This document shows, in pieces, positions 46,646 to 58,395 of a DNA stretch of 60,000 nucleotides (within the stretch, counting starts at the first letter, position 1; each line of letters starts with the position of its first letter). The position numbers and the translations under genes were made by a program. The notes below the pieces were generated by a model, which had not been told where the DNA came from, searched no databases, and saw nothing but the letters and a program-made list of their open reading frames with translations. Origin of the DNA: Polytrichum commune. Taxonomy: Eukaryota; Streptophyta; Polytrichopsida; Polytrichales; Polytrichaceae. The stretch is from the NCBI GenBank assembly GCA_950295325.1, contig OX485807.1:48640440-48700439 (forward strand), written 5' to 3'.

Positions 46646-49600
46646 CTAGGGGCCGAAGTTTATTTTCAGCCCAGGACACGTTGCTTGTAATTTCGTAATC
46701 TCATCCGTAGTCAAAGATATTTTCCCACAATCCCAAATCGTGCAGTATCTCAAAAGTCTACTCTGACTCAAATCGGGCACTTCTTGCAATTCATGGCAAC
46801 CAATCATGTCGAGCCGTTCCAACGCAGTCATGGGCATAGTGCTGATCAACCTCTCCAACCCCCAACAATTCCAAATACTCAACTCTTTCAATTCCGGGAA
46901 CAAACTCAGATCTGGTAGCTCTCTGCATCCCAAAAGCGTCTCAAGTCTCAAAGTGTGTAGCACCATTCCAGTTCCAATTTGAGGTTGGTTGACCCAAAGA
47001 GTGTCCGAGGACTTCGATGTGCTCACCCCTGCCCAGACCACAATATTTGGGCACCATCTCACATCCAATTTTTCCAGTCTTGTGAACTTGTGCATATCAG
47101 GTAATGTCTCCAAGCTATCGCAATATGATATTGATAAACTTTGTAAGGAAATCAAGTTGCCCAAACATGACACATCCTTAAAGCGGCATCTATATATGTC
47201 TACCCTTTGTAATCTTGTTAGATTCAAGAGGTTGGGCATCATTTCAATGCCCTCCCCCGACCCCCATATCTCTAGATCTTCCAAACTCACCACATCGCTA
47301 AAAGCTGGTGGTCCCCCCCAATTCTCCACATGGAGGGTGACTAATTTGTTCAACTTGTGAGGATTAAAGCCACCTTGTAGTGCTTCATGCTCAATTCCTA
47401 ATGTTTGCAAAGCTATTAGTTCACATAAGCCTGAAACTCCTTGAAGTGAATAGGATGCAATCAAATCCAATGTTTGTAAGTTTGTGAGCTTGTGCATGTC
47501 CGGCAACGCAACAAGGCTATGGCAAAATGAGGCTATAAACTCCTCCAAGGCCACTAAGTTGCCTAACCCCGGCACCGCTACGATTGAAGCACACCAACCA
47601 ATGTCCAACTTCCGTAAACGCGTGAGTTGTTGTAGGTTGGGCAACTCTTTAAGCATCGTACAATCTCTCAAAGAAACTTCCTCCAAGGCCACTAAGTTGC
47701 CTAACCCCGGCACCGCTATGATTGAAACACACCCACCAATGTTCAACTTCCGTAAACGCGTGAGTTGTTGTAGGTTGGGCAACTCTTTAAGGTTCAAACA
47801 CTTGTGAAAAGAAAGTCCCTCCAAGGCAAAGAAATCACCCACACATGGGCAAGACCGTAATGAATCACACCCAACAAGGTCCAAGTATCGCAAGTTGTAA
47901 TGATTTGCAGTAACGCCTGATATGGCCTTTTCATTAAAAAAACTTTCAAAGCCATTTTTACGTTTAACGCCTGACCGATTCAAAAATGCCAATTGATTAT
48001 TTTTGGGTACTTTTGGAATATTCTGTCTCCAAGGACCTCCAATCGTAAAATCGTCTTCAATTTCATATTTTTTGAGGCAACGCAAATTTTGTGGTATTGA
48101 AATCAAATTGATGGTGCCATCACATATCAATATTCGTAATTCCTTCATGTCGGAAAAGGCAAGGTCAATATGAGGATCTGAATGCGTGATAACCAAAGTT
48201 TGAAGAGAATGCCGCAATGCCTGCACACAACCATCCATGTCACATGTATTTTAGTTTGACGTTCAATAATTATTCTATCTAGCACCAAGCTTAGATAAAC
48301 ATGGATCACTATTAACATGTAGAATTTAACTCTAATATACTAATACCATCAATTTCCTTGCATTGGAAGTTCAACTTCATTTCTAAGATCCAGGTGGACC
48401 CCCGCCCCTTTCACAACACAAATGGACCCACGTTTAGGCCAAGGTTTTAACCTTCATATGGGCCTTTATTAAATTTTGGCTTTCACCAAAAGGGACTACC
48501 TTAGACAAGATGCAATAACACTTGTCCAATAGCGATGCTCTACAAAGCCGTTTATGGTTCACATATGAGGTTGCGGTTGTGATCAAAGATCCCGGCATGT
48601 GGAGTCTTAATTGAAAACCTCAATGACGTACGTGGGTCACTATGATATTAAACCCCTTATATACGACAAGTTTATAGAGAAAAATAAATGTATACGTACT
48701 ATTGGCATGCTAGAAAACGGACTCGTGTATTCATACTAAGCTTTTGAATTTAATGTTATAAACGCCTCCACTACATATACAATATAACAAATCATTAACG
48801 TAATAGGACTTTATTACATATAAAATCCACTTTCAATTTCCAATCAGAAAGTCACTCAACATTTTTTCATGCATAACATGTAATTCAACACAATAATTTA
48901 CCCACAATCCAAAGAGCAAAATTCAAGGGAGCCCATGAGCTCTCCAAGAGCCTTCAATTTGTAAAGCCTAGAACCCAAATGCCAATCTTAACAAGAATGA
49001 ACATGGTAATTATTGAGGACAATTACCATATGACAACAATGGATGAGAATGTGAATTGGTGAAACTAACCAATCTATTGTCAATTTTTTTCTTTAAACCA
49101 TAGGGCCCCCTCTTGTACATCCACCTTTACTTCACATTTATTGATATTAGCTTTTCCAAATGTACACACCAAAGATAAATAATAACTCTCCCATATGTAT
49201 ACCATGTACGATAATGCCTCAAATAATAACTCATCTTACACTCACGTTAGTTAGGTCAAAGATGAAGCATCCATCAATTATGTTAAATTCATACCAACCT
49301 TTGCTTGGCGTCGTATTTGGTTTTTCTAGCTTACAAGAGGTGATGAAGATTTTGAAGTGTTTGTCAAGATGAATAGATTTCAATGGCTTACAACCAATGA
49401 TGTTAGATAGTTTCACAATCAAGCTCGTATATTTAGTTGTTCAAATATTAAGTTGTGAATAATCCACGGCTCACATGTACATCAAAAACCTTATCCATTG
49501 AAAATGTGTACCTCTCTCTCCTCCAATAATGATATGGACTTAGGCATCCATAAGCGGCGTGTACTATCCCCCGCTTCAAGTCTTTCAATTTCGCGTCCCA

Positions 49601-51494
49601 TGTCCCTTAAGTGGTCATGCATTGTAAAGCGGCCTTTTCCATCCACTGAAATGAGTGCCTTCTTTTTAAGATTCCGGACGCCCAACCTAGGCTCCCAGTT
49701 TTGTGATCTCCAAACGCATATACCCATCTCTTCTGACTCTCCAAGTAAAGCACATGCAATATCCAAAAACATCATTTTCTCTTTCTCTGTGAGAGAATTA
49801 TAGCTGATTTGAAGACACTTCAAGATATTCGTATCATCCAGTGTCCCACCAGAATTCAACCTGCTCTTCACATCCTCCCACACATCCAAATCCACCTCAC
49901 CCCTCAAGAGACATCCGTAAACTTTCAACACCAATGGAACTCCACAACATAGCTCACTGATCTCTGTCGCCAATGCTTCATATTTCGGTCTCATTTCACA
50001 ATCCCTTGCAAAGGCAAAAGATGTAAATACATGTTTCGAATCTTTCATGTTCAACATTTCGACGTCATGAACATAAACCTCTTGCTCGATGGGTTCAAAT
50101 ATGTTCGAAACTTCAACCACACGCTTGTCGCGTGATGTCACAATGCATACGCTACCTTCTTTTAGCATCTTGCGTGTCATAATGGAATTCAGCATCTCAA
50201 CATTAGAAACATCATCCAAGACCACAACAATTTTTTTCTTGCTTAGCCTTTCTTCAAGAATAGGTTTCAACTCCGATTTGTTAGAATTCTTGGTTGTAAA
50301 TGAACAAAGATCTTCCAACATCCGCTTTTGAATCTCCACCACTCCATGACCTTGCATTATCTTGTCTGTTACATCCTCAACATAACAACTTGCTTCGAAT
50401 CTTTTGCACAATTGGTTATATAATTCTTTTGCCAAAGTCGACTTTCCAATTCCACCCATTCCCCACACACCCAACGCAGAAACTCCCTTCTCGAAGACTT
50501 GGCGTTGAATTAGCTTTTCGGCAACGTCTTTTAGACCAACCACATGTTCACCCACATCCAAAGGCAATGACTTGTTCGCCAATTCCAATACTTTTTCGAC
50601 AACCTTCGCCACCAAATCCACTTCCAAGCTTCTACAAACAAGAAATTATGATAAAATTTAATTTGAGATAAGTATAATGTAGAATAAACATCTAAAACAT
50701 CTAATAGCACAATACATGCACATACGATAACATTCTAGGTCTAGTGTCAAGAATGATGTAGTGTTACCATCTAGACCATTTCACAACACGATATATTATG
50801 GAGATAAAGTACCTGGTCGATTTATCGGAGTGCTCCCAACCCATAAGTTTAGAAGCTACTTCCAAATCTGCTTTCCATTGATCAATAAGGTTTGAGTTTA
50901 ATTTCTTTTTCAACTTCTCGAATCCATCTTTGAATTGACCTCTTTCTGGATTACGCAAATCCCAAGGCGTCACATTGTAGAATATTGGAAGAATCTTGCA
51001 TGAATGAGCCTCCAACATGACATGTAGTTCCTTCAAACACCATTCAGACTCTGCATATCTCTCTGAAAAGACCACCACAACTATCGGAGTATTCTTGATT
51101 CCATCTTCAATGGAATTCCAACACTCTTCACCAATACGAATAGATTTGCAATCTAGGTATGGTTGCAACCCATGTTTTTTGAGGTCTTCATACAAAAAGC
51201 CCACAAACCCAGTCTTTGTGTCTAGGCCTCTATGGCTTAAAAAAACATCGTACTTTTCAAATTTATCTGCACATCAACAAGGTGATTGATTGGTACAAGC
51301 CTCCGCACTGTCTAACTTTCTATTCTATAATATTTGTTATCAAATCCTCCTCCATCAACATATGATAAACTAATATAGCACACAAGGAAATTTCTAAACA
51401 AGTCAAAACGCCTCGGATCAAACTGGATCTTACTCTCCCTTGTGGCTTCCATCGTCATAGGTGAATGGTGGGAGCAACTAGCCTCACTCGCCAT
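46646..51494 (-). CDS. TIR-NB-ARC-LRR immune receptor (TNL), ~1069 residues, 4 exons
   Basis: Exons on the minus strand: 51494-51434, 51266-50813, 50631-49512, 48220-46646. Introns are GT-AG with matching phases (1, 2, 0). Exon 1 gives a short N-terminus. Exon 2 is the TIR domain (KYDVFLSHRGLDTK at ~25, FYNVTPWDLRNPERGQF near the end) with SEWCLKEL carrying the catalytic Glu ~100 for NAD cleavage. Exon 3 is NB-ARC: P-loop GMGGIGKST (~229-237), kinase-2 VVVLDDV (~307-313), CIVTSRD, CGVPLVLK, and MHDHLRDMGREI (MHD ~509). Exon 4 is leucine-rich repeats of ~23 residues with the L-x-x-L-x-I-x-x-C pattern. Such receptors sit in the cytoplasm, sense pathogen effectors and signal through TIR-made nucleotides. 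The 1291-bp intron 3 is long and could hide another small exon. No integrated decoy domain was seen. A MITE lies ~0.6 kb upstream of the ATG. All hallmark residues are intact, so I judge it functional. Confidence 0.9.
47543..47815 (-). repeat. 138-bp in-frame duplication inside the LRR exon
   Basis: The 138-bp block starting at about 47541 repeats from 47679, nearly identical. It equals 46 codons or two leucine-rich repeats (LKELPNLQQLTRLRKL and AVPGLGNLVALEE). A related, more diverged piece begins near 47815. Recent repeat gain by unequal exchange or slippage. Confidence 0.92.
48221..49511 (-). other. Third intron of the receptor gene
   Basis: Donor GTACAC after GAG, acceptor TGTGTGCAG. AT-rich and without a recognisable exon. 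Short plus-strand frames within (49160-49372) are not genes. Confidence 0.7.
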
Positions 51495-52089
51495 AGCTCC
51501 GTGACACTAGGCAAATTCTGCATTGAAATTGATTGCACAAAATGAATATAAAATGATGCAAATGTGCAATTTTTATTATTTTCCCGTCATCATTCAACCT
51601 ATTGGCAATGTTATATAATCAACATAATCATGTAACCAATGCAAATTATGTGAAAGACATACAAATGATGCTAATATTTACAAATGTTGCCAACAAGCTT
51701 GAGTTCCTCATACATTACAATCTTCAACAAAAGTTGACATACTAAATGCCAACTTAAAAACTTTGATGCGGGCTCCTCATTGCATTTGCTATGACAAAGA
51801 TTGCAAACCTTTGTCCATCCAATCCTAATACATGCTTGTTTACGCCTTCAAAATCACTCTTCGTATTGCATACATATTAACCCTATAATGAAAACTTGCA
51901 GATTAGGGATAAATGCCACCTAGACGTTACTTTGTGAGCAAGACGTTACTCTTGATCTAGATAGTGAGTGAGACATATGGACGCCTCAGTAGTATTGAAG
52001 ACTCAGCATATCATTGTACAAACCTCGTTTGCTTGACTCGCCTTTGAAACCTTATATATGTTAAGAAACCCTAAGAAACCTAGCAAGAG
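51495..52089 (-). promoter_or_regulatory. Upstream region of the receptor gene
   Basis: No gene. This ~600 bp must hold the receptor's 5' UTR and core promoter, but no convincing TATA box could be fixed. It ends at the MITE. Confidence 0.4.
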
Positions 52090-52565
52090 CCCGGGTACGC
52101 AACTCCCGTATTATATGGTCCTGATTATAATCACTTATAATGCGTTTTAGTCCAATATTGAGTGATACAATTTGTTTTAATGTAGGAAACCCTTGTAGCC
52201 CTTCTAACAAGGAATCCAAAAATGTAATTATATATAGGAAATGAATATATTTTGAAGCATATAATTGCATTAAAAACCCTAATTACATGATTTGTTTTTC
52301 AATACATGTACCATAGGTCAAACTACCCATCTTTTTGGACATTTTAATAAAATTTTAACATTGTGAATGAATTATAATTTTAATGGGAGGCTTAATAAAT
52401 ATGCAACCCATCTTTTTTTTCATCTCATTTATTTAATTTGGTCTTCGCCCAACTTTTTGATCATTTTAATTTGATATAATTTGATATAATTTTTACAATA
52501 GCCGTCCTCTAAGCCGTTTTAAGTACGATGCCCCCTACGTATAATATGGGAGTTGCGTACCCGGG
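52090..52565 (+). mobile_element. MITE, copy 2 (476 bp), upstream of the receptor gene
   Basis: Same termini as 5131-5677 (CCCGGGTACGCAA ... TTGCGTACCCGGG), over 90% alike apart from internal length changes. Target duplication of 8 bp with one mismatch: AGCAAGAG (52082-52089) and AGTAAGAG (52566-52573). Confidence 0.92.
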
Positions 52566-53859
52566 AGTAAGAGCCTTCAAACACAACCTTGCAACCATTC
52601 TAAAGGCAGAGGGAGAAGGGCTGAGACCACCTTCCAAAACACCACATCAAGGTACTCACAATCTCAGACTTGATACCAACAACACCCTTGACATATGGAT
52701 TTAACCATTTCTCCACTTCGATAATTTAGAGAAACATTTCGCTATCTATCTGGAGTCTGTCAATTGTAGTGAAACACAAGTGAAACACCACATGGAGAAA
52801 CTTAGAACCAACTCCTCCCTGTGGTACTAAGTTAAGCCCAGGACTAGAAACACCCTCCTAACTCCTCGGGGGGGGGGGGGGTAAGTCATTGGTTGGAGTA
52901 GCAATATACGTGCGAACAAATGATAGGGTATTTTAAAAACATGGGGGCAAAAAATTATAAATGGATTTAAGAGTAACATAGGGTATCAAAAATGGCACTC
53001 GACATCTTTAAAGTACTATAGGGTGTGGAATAACAAGTAATTTGGAATTATAAGTAATGCAAGCCATTTTTCTATTAACCCAAAGTAGAAAATTTCATAG
53101 TGATAGCATGTGAAAAAAAAATTTGAAAGTAATACCCCCTTATAAAATAGTGGTTGTTCGCACCTATATCCTTAACATTTAACACACTGCCCCCACCCCC
53201 CCAAGCCTAACTCTTAACACGTGCCCAAAAACTCCCCATTCACAACTAATACACCACTAACGTTAGTCGACGAAGATCACGGTCATTGAATGTTTTGACT
53301 CGTTCCACGACTCTCAAAACAAAATAACACAAATGACCAAGCTATTTTCTTTGTCAAAAATCATGGCTTACGATTGGTGACAATTTTTTTGATTGCTCAT
53401 GTCCTCGTGTGTGAGTCATGACTTTCTACTGGAACACTTTATCCGAACGTTAGACGTTTGGGATCGTTGGCACTCGTACACACGAGGCTATTTTTTTGAA
53501 ACGTCCACCGTTCAGGGTGTGCAAGCGGTGTATAAGACGAAACAAAACATGTAAGCACAAACAAAAGTTCATGAGTTATGAGAACACACCCGTGGTGATA
53601 AAAGAGCGAAGCCAATGCAAAAGCCTGGTTCGAAGATGGCCGTCTGGGGTGTGTGGTGCTCGGAGAAGAAGATAAAGTTCAAGAAGAAGAAGTACCGCTT
53701 GGTGGATGTGTTGGAGCAGAAGTCCACTTACCTCCACGTGTATGCAAACACTTCCCACTACCACCAAAGGACATGCTATCCTTAATTTGTCTGCCTCGAA
53801 ATTATAAAAAATTGTGGTATATTCGTTTCGTGATTTCACTCTGAACTTTGACTATGCCG
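52566..53859. other. Intergenic DNA with homopolymer runs
   Basis: A run of about 13 G at 52868-52881 and C-rich stretches at about 53190-53205. Small frames at 53576-53844 on both strands are unrecognised. No gene supported. Confidence 0.35.
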
Positions 53860-54330
53860 GCCACCAAATCGCCAACTTTAATTGCACAAAATCATAGTAC
53901 GTTTCAAATTTCTGGCAACTCCAAATTTCTGCAATCCATGGCATAACAATTGACACGTCCACCCTCCCATCAGACAATTTAACCTTATACCACATCATCC
54001 AACCATAAACTTCTGCAATCCTCCAAAGTTACGCAGGTCGAATAATATATACAATTGTTGTTCATATTTCCTTGGATCGACAACCTAGATGGCTCTATAC
54101 ATTCCTCCACAGAAACACCTTTTCGATATAATTTCTCAAATTGATACCGATTGTTCATTGTATCTGCATTCGAAAAGAGTTGCACATCATCACAAAACAA
54201 CCAACATAAGCAAAGAGAGTTGAGGCCAAAATGAAACAACCCGACTTCTTTACTAACTTAAACCGCTTCCATTAGGAACTAAGTTTAATTTGTGACATAT
54301 AGTACCCTTCGTTTCCTCAAACAAACGGAT
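53860..54330 (-). repeat. Dispersed repeat, second copy of 1610-2105
   Basis: See the first copy. On the minus strand it encodes RKYEQQLYILFDLR and a stop in the same position as the other copy, but with more stops upstream. Confidence 0.55.
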
Positions 54331-54531
54331 TTCAGGTTATACTTTCCGAAGATGGAAGGTGTTGTATTCAAAACAACCCACTCCTGGCACAAGTCGAGTT
54401 GAGTTGAAGGACAACTCTCAAGTGTTTCCTGCTGCCTTCACAATCCTCAAAGCTCCGGACACCACCGACACCCAACCCTCAAATAATTCCACTGCTCCGC
54501 ACACAGCCTCCCCACGGATCTGAAACAAACT

Positions 54532-55107
54532 GTGCAGGTGAAGCAAAGTGAGAACTATGGCGTTCCCGTCAACTGGTCGGCTATGGCGCACGTCGCAGAA
54601 AGGATTGCTTCGCCTGCGAGGAAGTTGAAGGAGCTTGGGCGGGGCAGACGAAGCAACAATGAGGAGATGGCGAGATGTCAATTGTCAATTGACGAGAAAT
54701 GTGCTGAGGTTGGCAGCAAGGGAGCCACAGAGACGGTGAAGTGTGTGCAGAGCTGGGTGTGGAGGAGGCTTCCAGCGAGAGTCTGGGGGAGAACACAGCG
54801 CGTGGGTTCATCAGCAGCAGTGTCAACACGCTTTCCCCATCTTCCGGGCATCTTCCTGAATATTATACTTATGTTGAGCTGCAATAAAACAACAGACTAC
54901 ACTAAATATCCCCTTCCGGGGATCCTCCGGAGTCCGGAGAGCTCAGCCAGTCACTGGGCCTCTGGCCACCATCTGCGTTTCGTGCATCACCGCCGGGCCC
55001 ATGAAGTTTCTCCAACTGGAGGAAGGTCCTTGCAACTTGCTGACATCGTACTCAGTGCCGAGCAGGGCCTGAGATGCCTGGGACAGTCAGTCTGTCACAT
55101 TAATTAA
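54532..55107 (+). other. Unrecognised GC-rich open frame, 191 codons
   Basis: Open from 54532 (first codon GTG; first ATG at 54583, MAHVAERIASPARKLKELGR). The first ~90 residues are charged and coding-like; the rest is less convincing, and 54855-54912 is repeat-derived (it matches 55452-55513). Frames on the opposite strand overlap completely, as expected in GC-rich DNA. Possibly the first exon of a small gene with a donor before ~54850. No domain is recognised. Confidence 0.25.
54855..54912 (+). repeat. Short direct repeat pair (54855-54912 and 55452-55513)
   Basis: Shared TGAATATTATACTTAT and ACACTAAATAT blocks about 600 bp apart. Related ACACTAAATAT-type ends also occur near 16690 and 55700, so they may be MITE termini. 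Confidence 0.5.
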
Positions 55108-55270
55108 TTCACACTTTCTCCAACTGTGAATCCAAAGTTGCAAAAACTGATAATAATAAGATGAATAAGATGAATAAGAATATCATTCTTTGAATGACAT
55201 GATTGAATGACTTGACTTGAGGGCCGCAGAGAGTTTACCGACCTAAAGAAGTCATCATAGCTGCGTAGTA

Positions 55271-55328
55271 GTAGCTGAGCAGTAGCAGCAGCAGCAGCGG
55301 CAGTAGTAGTAGTAGTAGTAGTAGTAGT
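55271..55328. repeat. GTA/GCA trinucleotide microsatellite
   Basis: Mixed AGC and AGT repeats, ending in about nine AGT/GTA units. Confidence 0.9.
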
Positions 55329-55796
55329 GAATAGGAGCTGTGTCAAAAGGTAGGAAGCTTACTTTGGAGTCGTTCTAATTCCGACCAGTCTTGTCTAATT
55401 AAGATAATTAAGGATGTGGATACTAATTAAGAGGAGCATCTCCACGTGTTGCCATGAATATTATACTTATTGAGTTGCTGAAAAACAACATACAACACTA
55501 AATATTGTTGTATTTAGTGTCACCTACTACTTGGAATCATGCAATGCTTTAATTGTTTATTGTATATCTCGGTTTTTGGCTAACAAAGGTCAAATTGGTT
55601 GTTTGGATGTTATAGGACATTAACATGTTTACGTGGTAAAAATCTACATGAATAGGGAGAAAAGAATAGCATTGTGTAACTCCAAATAGTAAGTCAGACT
55701 AAATATCATATCTAGTGTAGTAAGGAGGATATTTTCTTATAAATGAGTGGTGAAATTTGGCAACCAGGGCTAGACACCCACTTCTTTGAGTTGTGG

Positions 55797-56300
55797 TCAC
55801 ATAAATACAAGAGATAGTGTACTTCTATCCGAAGTCCACTTCTAGAGATAAACACATACAATTCTTGGTTGTTTTATAAGTCGTAAAAAGACTAGCCCTG
55901 TCTGAAAACAAATAAACAAATTTCCTTCTTTGACAACCAATTTCACACATTGATCAAGTCTCTCTCCAAGTAAACCCAATTTGATTTTAACATTGCCAAC
56001 ACTAATGAATATGTTGTCAAGACTACTGCTATTGTCACTCAAATGAGAATGAGAATGAGAAAAACAATAATTGAGATCATGTAGTTAAATTAGCATATCA
56101 TGGTGGACAACCCACTCTTGCTTGGATTTGTGACCCAGTTAAATGTTATCCAATCCCCAAAACTAGGTAGTACAAAACTTGTGAATCACACTCAAGCTTG
56201 TGGAGAAACTTCAGTACAATTTGTTTAAGGAAGGTTGAATGTTGAAACATGCTCTTATTCAAAACAAAAATAAATTTTATAAAATAACCTAAGTCTTAGA
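55797..56300. repeat. Long direct repeat, copy 1 (copy 2 at 59531-60000)
   Basis: Aligned in the same orientation with 59531 to the window end, spaced 3.7 kb. Both copies carry a similar minus-strand frame containing DNIFISVGNVKIKLG and VKLVVKEGN. The two could be LTRs, duplicated insertions or part of a segmental duplication that continues outside the window. Confidence 0.8.
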
Positions 56301-56794
56301 TCGTCTTATGTTACATATTTAGCAATTAGCTTCAAAGACCCCAAATGAATTGAATGGGACTCCTTTAAAATGAATCATTGTAGAGTGAGGTGTGGTCCAA
56401 CACTTTGAGTGCCATAAACTAATGTCCACAAATTTACATTGAGCATGATCTTGACCAATGAAGTGTGTGCTAATTTTCCCCATAAATAAAAGATGGTTGG
56501 CACAATTGTAGGGGATAGTTGAAGTTTGAGGATGGGGACTTGACCACCTCTCTTTTCCATATCCCTTAATTTGATTCTCAATCGAGCAGAAAAAACATGA
56601 TTTTCATAATCATGTTGGTGTGGGCATGAAATTGTTGTTTTTTACATTGATTTATATTTCATGATGCAATATTCTTACTATTCAAAATTTGCCCAATTCT
56701 TTTCATAATTTATGGATTATGAAAAAATGCTTAAGATTAGTTGTTACATTGAATAAAAGCATCTTAAGTGGGAATCGGCCCCTAATGGGTGTAG

Positions 56795-57030
56795 GCAATA
56801 AACCTATAGATGTCCCATTGGCTCACCCCTAGGACCACATACAAGAGAACAAGCTCAATCTACATCGCATCAAAACGACATTTCTTTTCCATTTCTTTTT
56901 CAAATGTGATAAATCGAAATCAAAATACATCTCAAACAAATTTTTTATATATACTTGGGTGGGTCCAAGACCATGGTTTTTGCCCCTCAAATGTTCTTTT
57001 GAGATTTATGACCAATATCTTACATGAATA
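56795..57030 (+). repeat. Dispersed repeat, copy 2 (copy 1 at 38875-39110)
   Basis: See copy 1. It lies between the two long direct repeats. Confidence 0.75.
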
Positions 57031-58193
57031 AAAGATAATTACATGAATATCTTACATGAAGATAATCTTCTATATTTTATTTTTTAATAAGGGATGCAAC
57101 TATTCTTTGATCAAATGAAATCCTAGCTTCAATTTCTTTCCAATGCAGAGATTTGTGTAGTGTACAAAATGAATTGTTATTGTGGGACCCATAGTAATGT
57201 GAAGAACGGTCTTGAACATGACTCAAATGTACTAGAAAGGGGCTACTCGATCCTCCAAATGAAAGTTGCTAGATTAACACCCATTGATGTTAGTGTTTGG
57301 TGTATGTGGGTTAAACGTCTAAGTTTAAGTTCAAGTTAAGTTTGTGCACCCAGCATGATTGTGTATAAGAGTCTTCCTTTGCTCATTTCTTTCCAAGAAA
57401 TTTGTCCCAAGGTCCCAATAACAATGTTGATAACTTGCCTCTAAAGTTCAATCGATGTGGTACTAAGGTAGATGTGCCTAATTCCAACATAGCAATAATT
57501 TGGACACCTGTATTTCAGTGGTACATGGCTAGATGTGGATCTAAGAATGGACACCAAAAAGACATGTGTTTAGTAGAGGTTAGATTACGTGCTCAAAATA
57601 TGCTAACCATTTTAGTTTCAATAATCAACAAGATTACAGAGACCTTTGTGACCACTTGATGAGCCCGAGAATCTTCACTTTGAGAATGAATAAGAGATTG
57701 ATATAAGCTTCAAAATTTATGAGGCAAATGACTACATGCATGATTTAGAATGGCTAATCATCTCCACTAATTGTGTGTTTCATATCCTACGAGAAGTGGG
57801 TGCAGAGAATTTTTTTTCCAAATAACACACGTCTACGTTAGTGGGTCCATATCGTAGAACCCCATGTTTCATAATTTCCATGCGGGACGGAATAAGCCGA
57901 CATGTAGGTTATCCGTTGGCCTTGGACACAAAAGATATACACAATAGTTCTTGCCTACTTTCAAGAGCTTTCAACTTTGCATATACATGTCTTCATCTAA
58001 AATATTAATAAATTGCAAATGTTTAGTAAAGTGTCCAACACTCGTGGCTTTGTAAGTAAGTTACGTGGTCCTATCATGAGCACTTCCAATTCCATAAACA
58101 ATTTTGATTTTTGGGATTAATCGAGAATCGTCTCATCATGTAAGGAATTGCAACGCAAAGAAAATGTGATTTCAAGTTTCATAATCAAAGTTG
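57031..58193. other. Intergenic, no supportable gene
   Basis: An 85-residue frame at 57402-57659 (MSQGPNNNVDNLPLKFNRCG) is not recognised. It could be a decayed retroelement piece. Confidence 0.3.
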
Positions 58194-58203
58194 AGATGCA
58201 AAC

Positions 58204-58385
58204 TTCTTCTTTTTTGAGACAGAAGGCCGACAAGCCAACGCCAAGCACAGGAGGCAAAGACCACCTGGCAAGTTTTCCGTCAAGTAGAGAGGAGATTTCA
58301 CAACCGGGATTCGAACCGCCAACCTCTTCCTTGAGATTTGGGTATCCCTCTACCATCACCCGGTAGTTTAAGGTCATCTTGGACC
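58204..58385 (-). mobile_element. Complete tRNA-derived SINE, ~182 bp, with 10-bp target duplication
   Basis: On the minus strand the head carries an A-box-like TGATGGTAGAGGG and a canonical B box GGTTCGAATCCCGG. The body ends in CTTCTGTCTCAAAAAAGAAG, an A-rich tail. A perfect 10-bp target duplication AGATGCAAAC lies at 58194-58203 and 58386-58395. This is the expected product of LINE-assisted insertion. The frames at 58117-58485 and 58148-58366 are not genes. Confidence 0.9.
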
Positions 58386-58395
58386 AGATGCAAAC

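Noticed and set aside
46989-47807. Plus-strand frames of 107-123 residues opposite the receptor LRR exon
   Set aside because: Antisense shadows of a strong minus-strand coding exon; their repeats mirror the LRR duplication.
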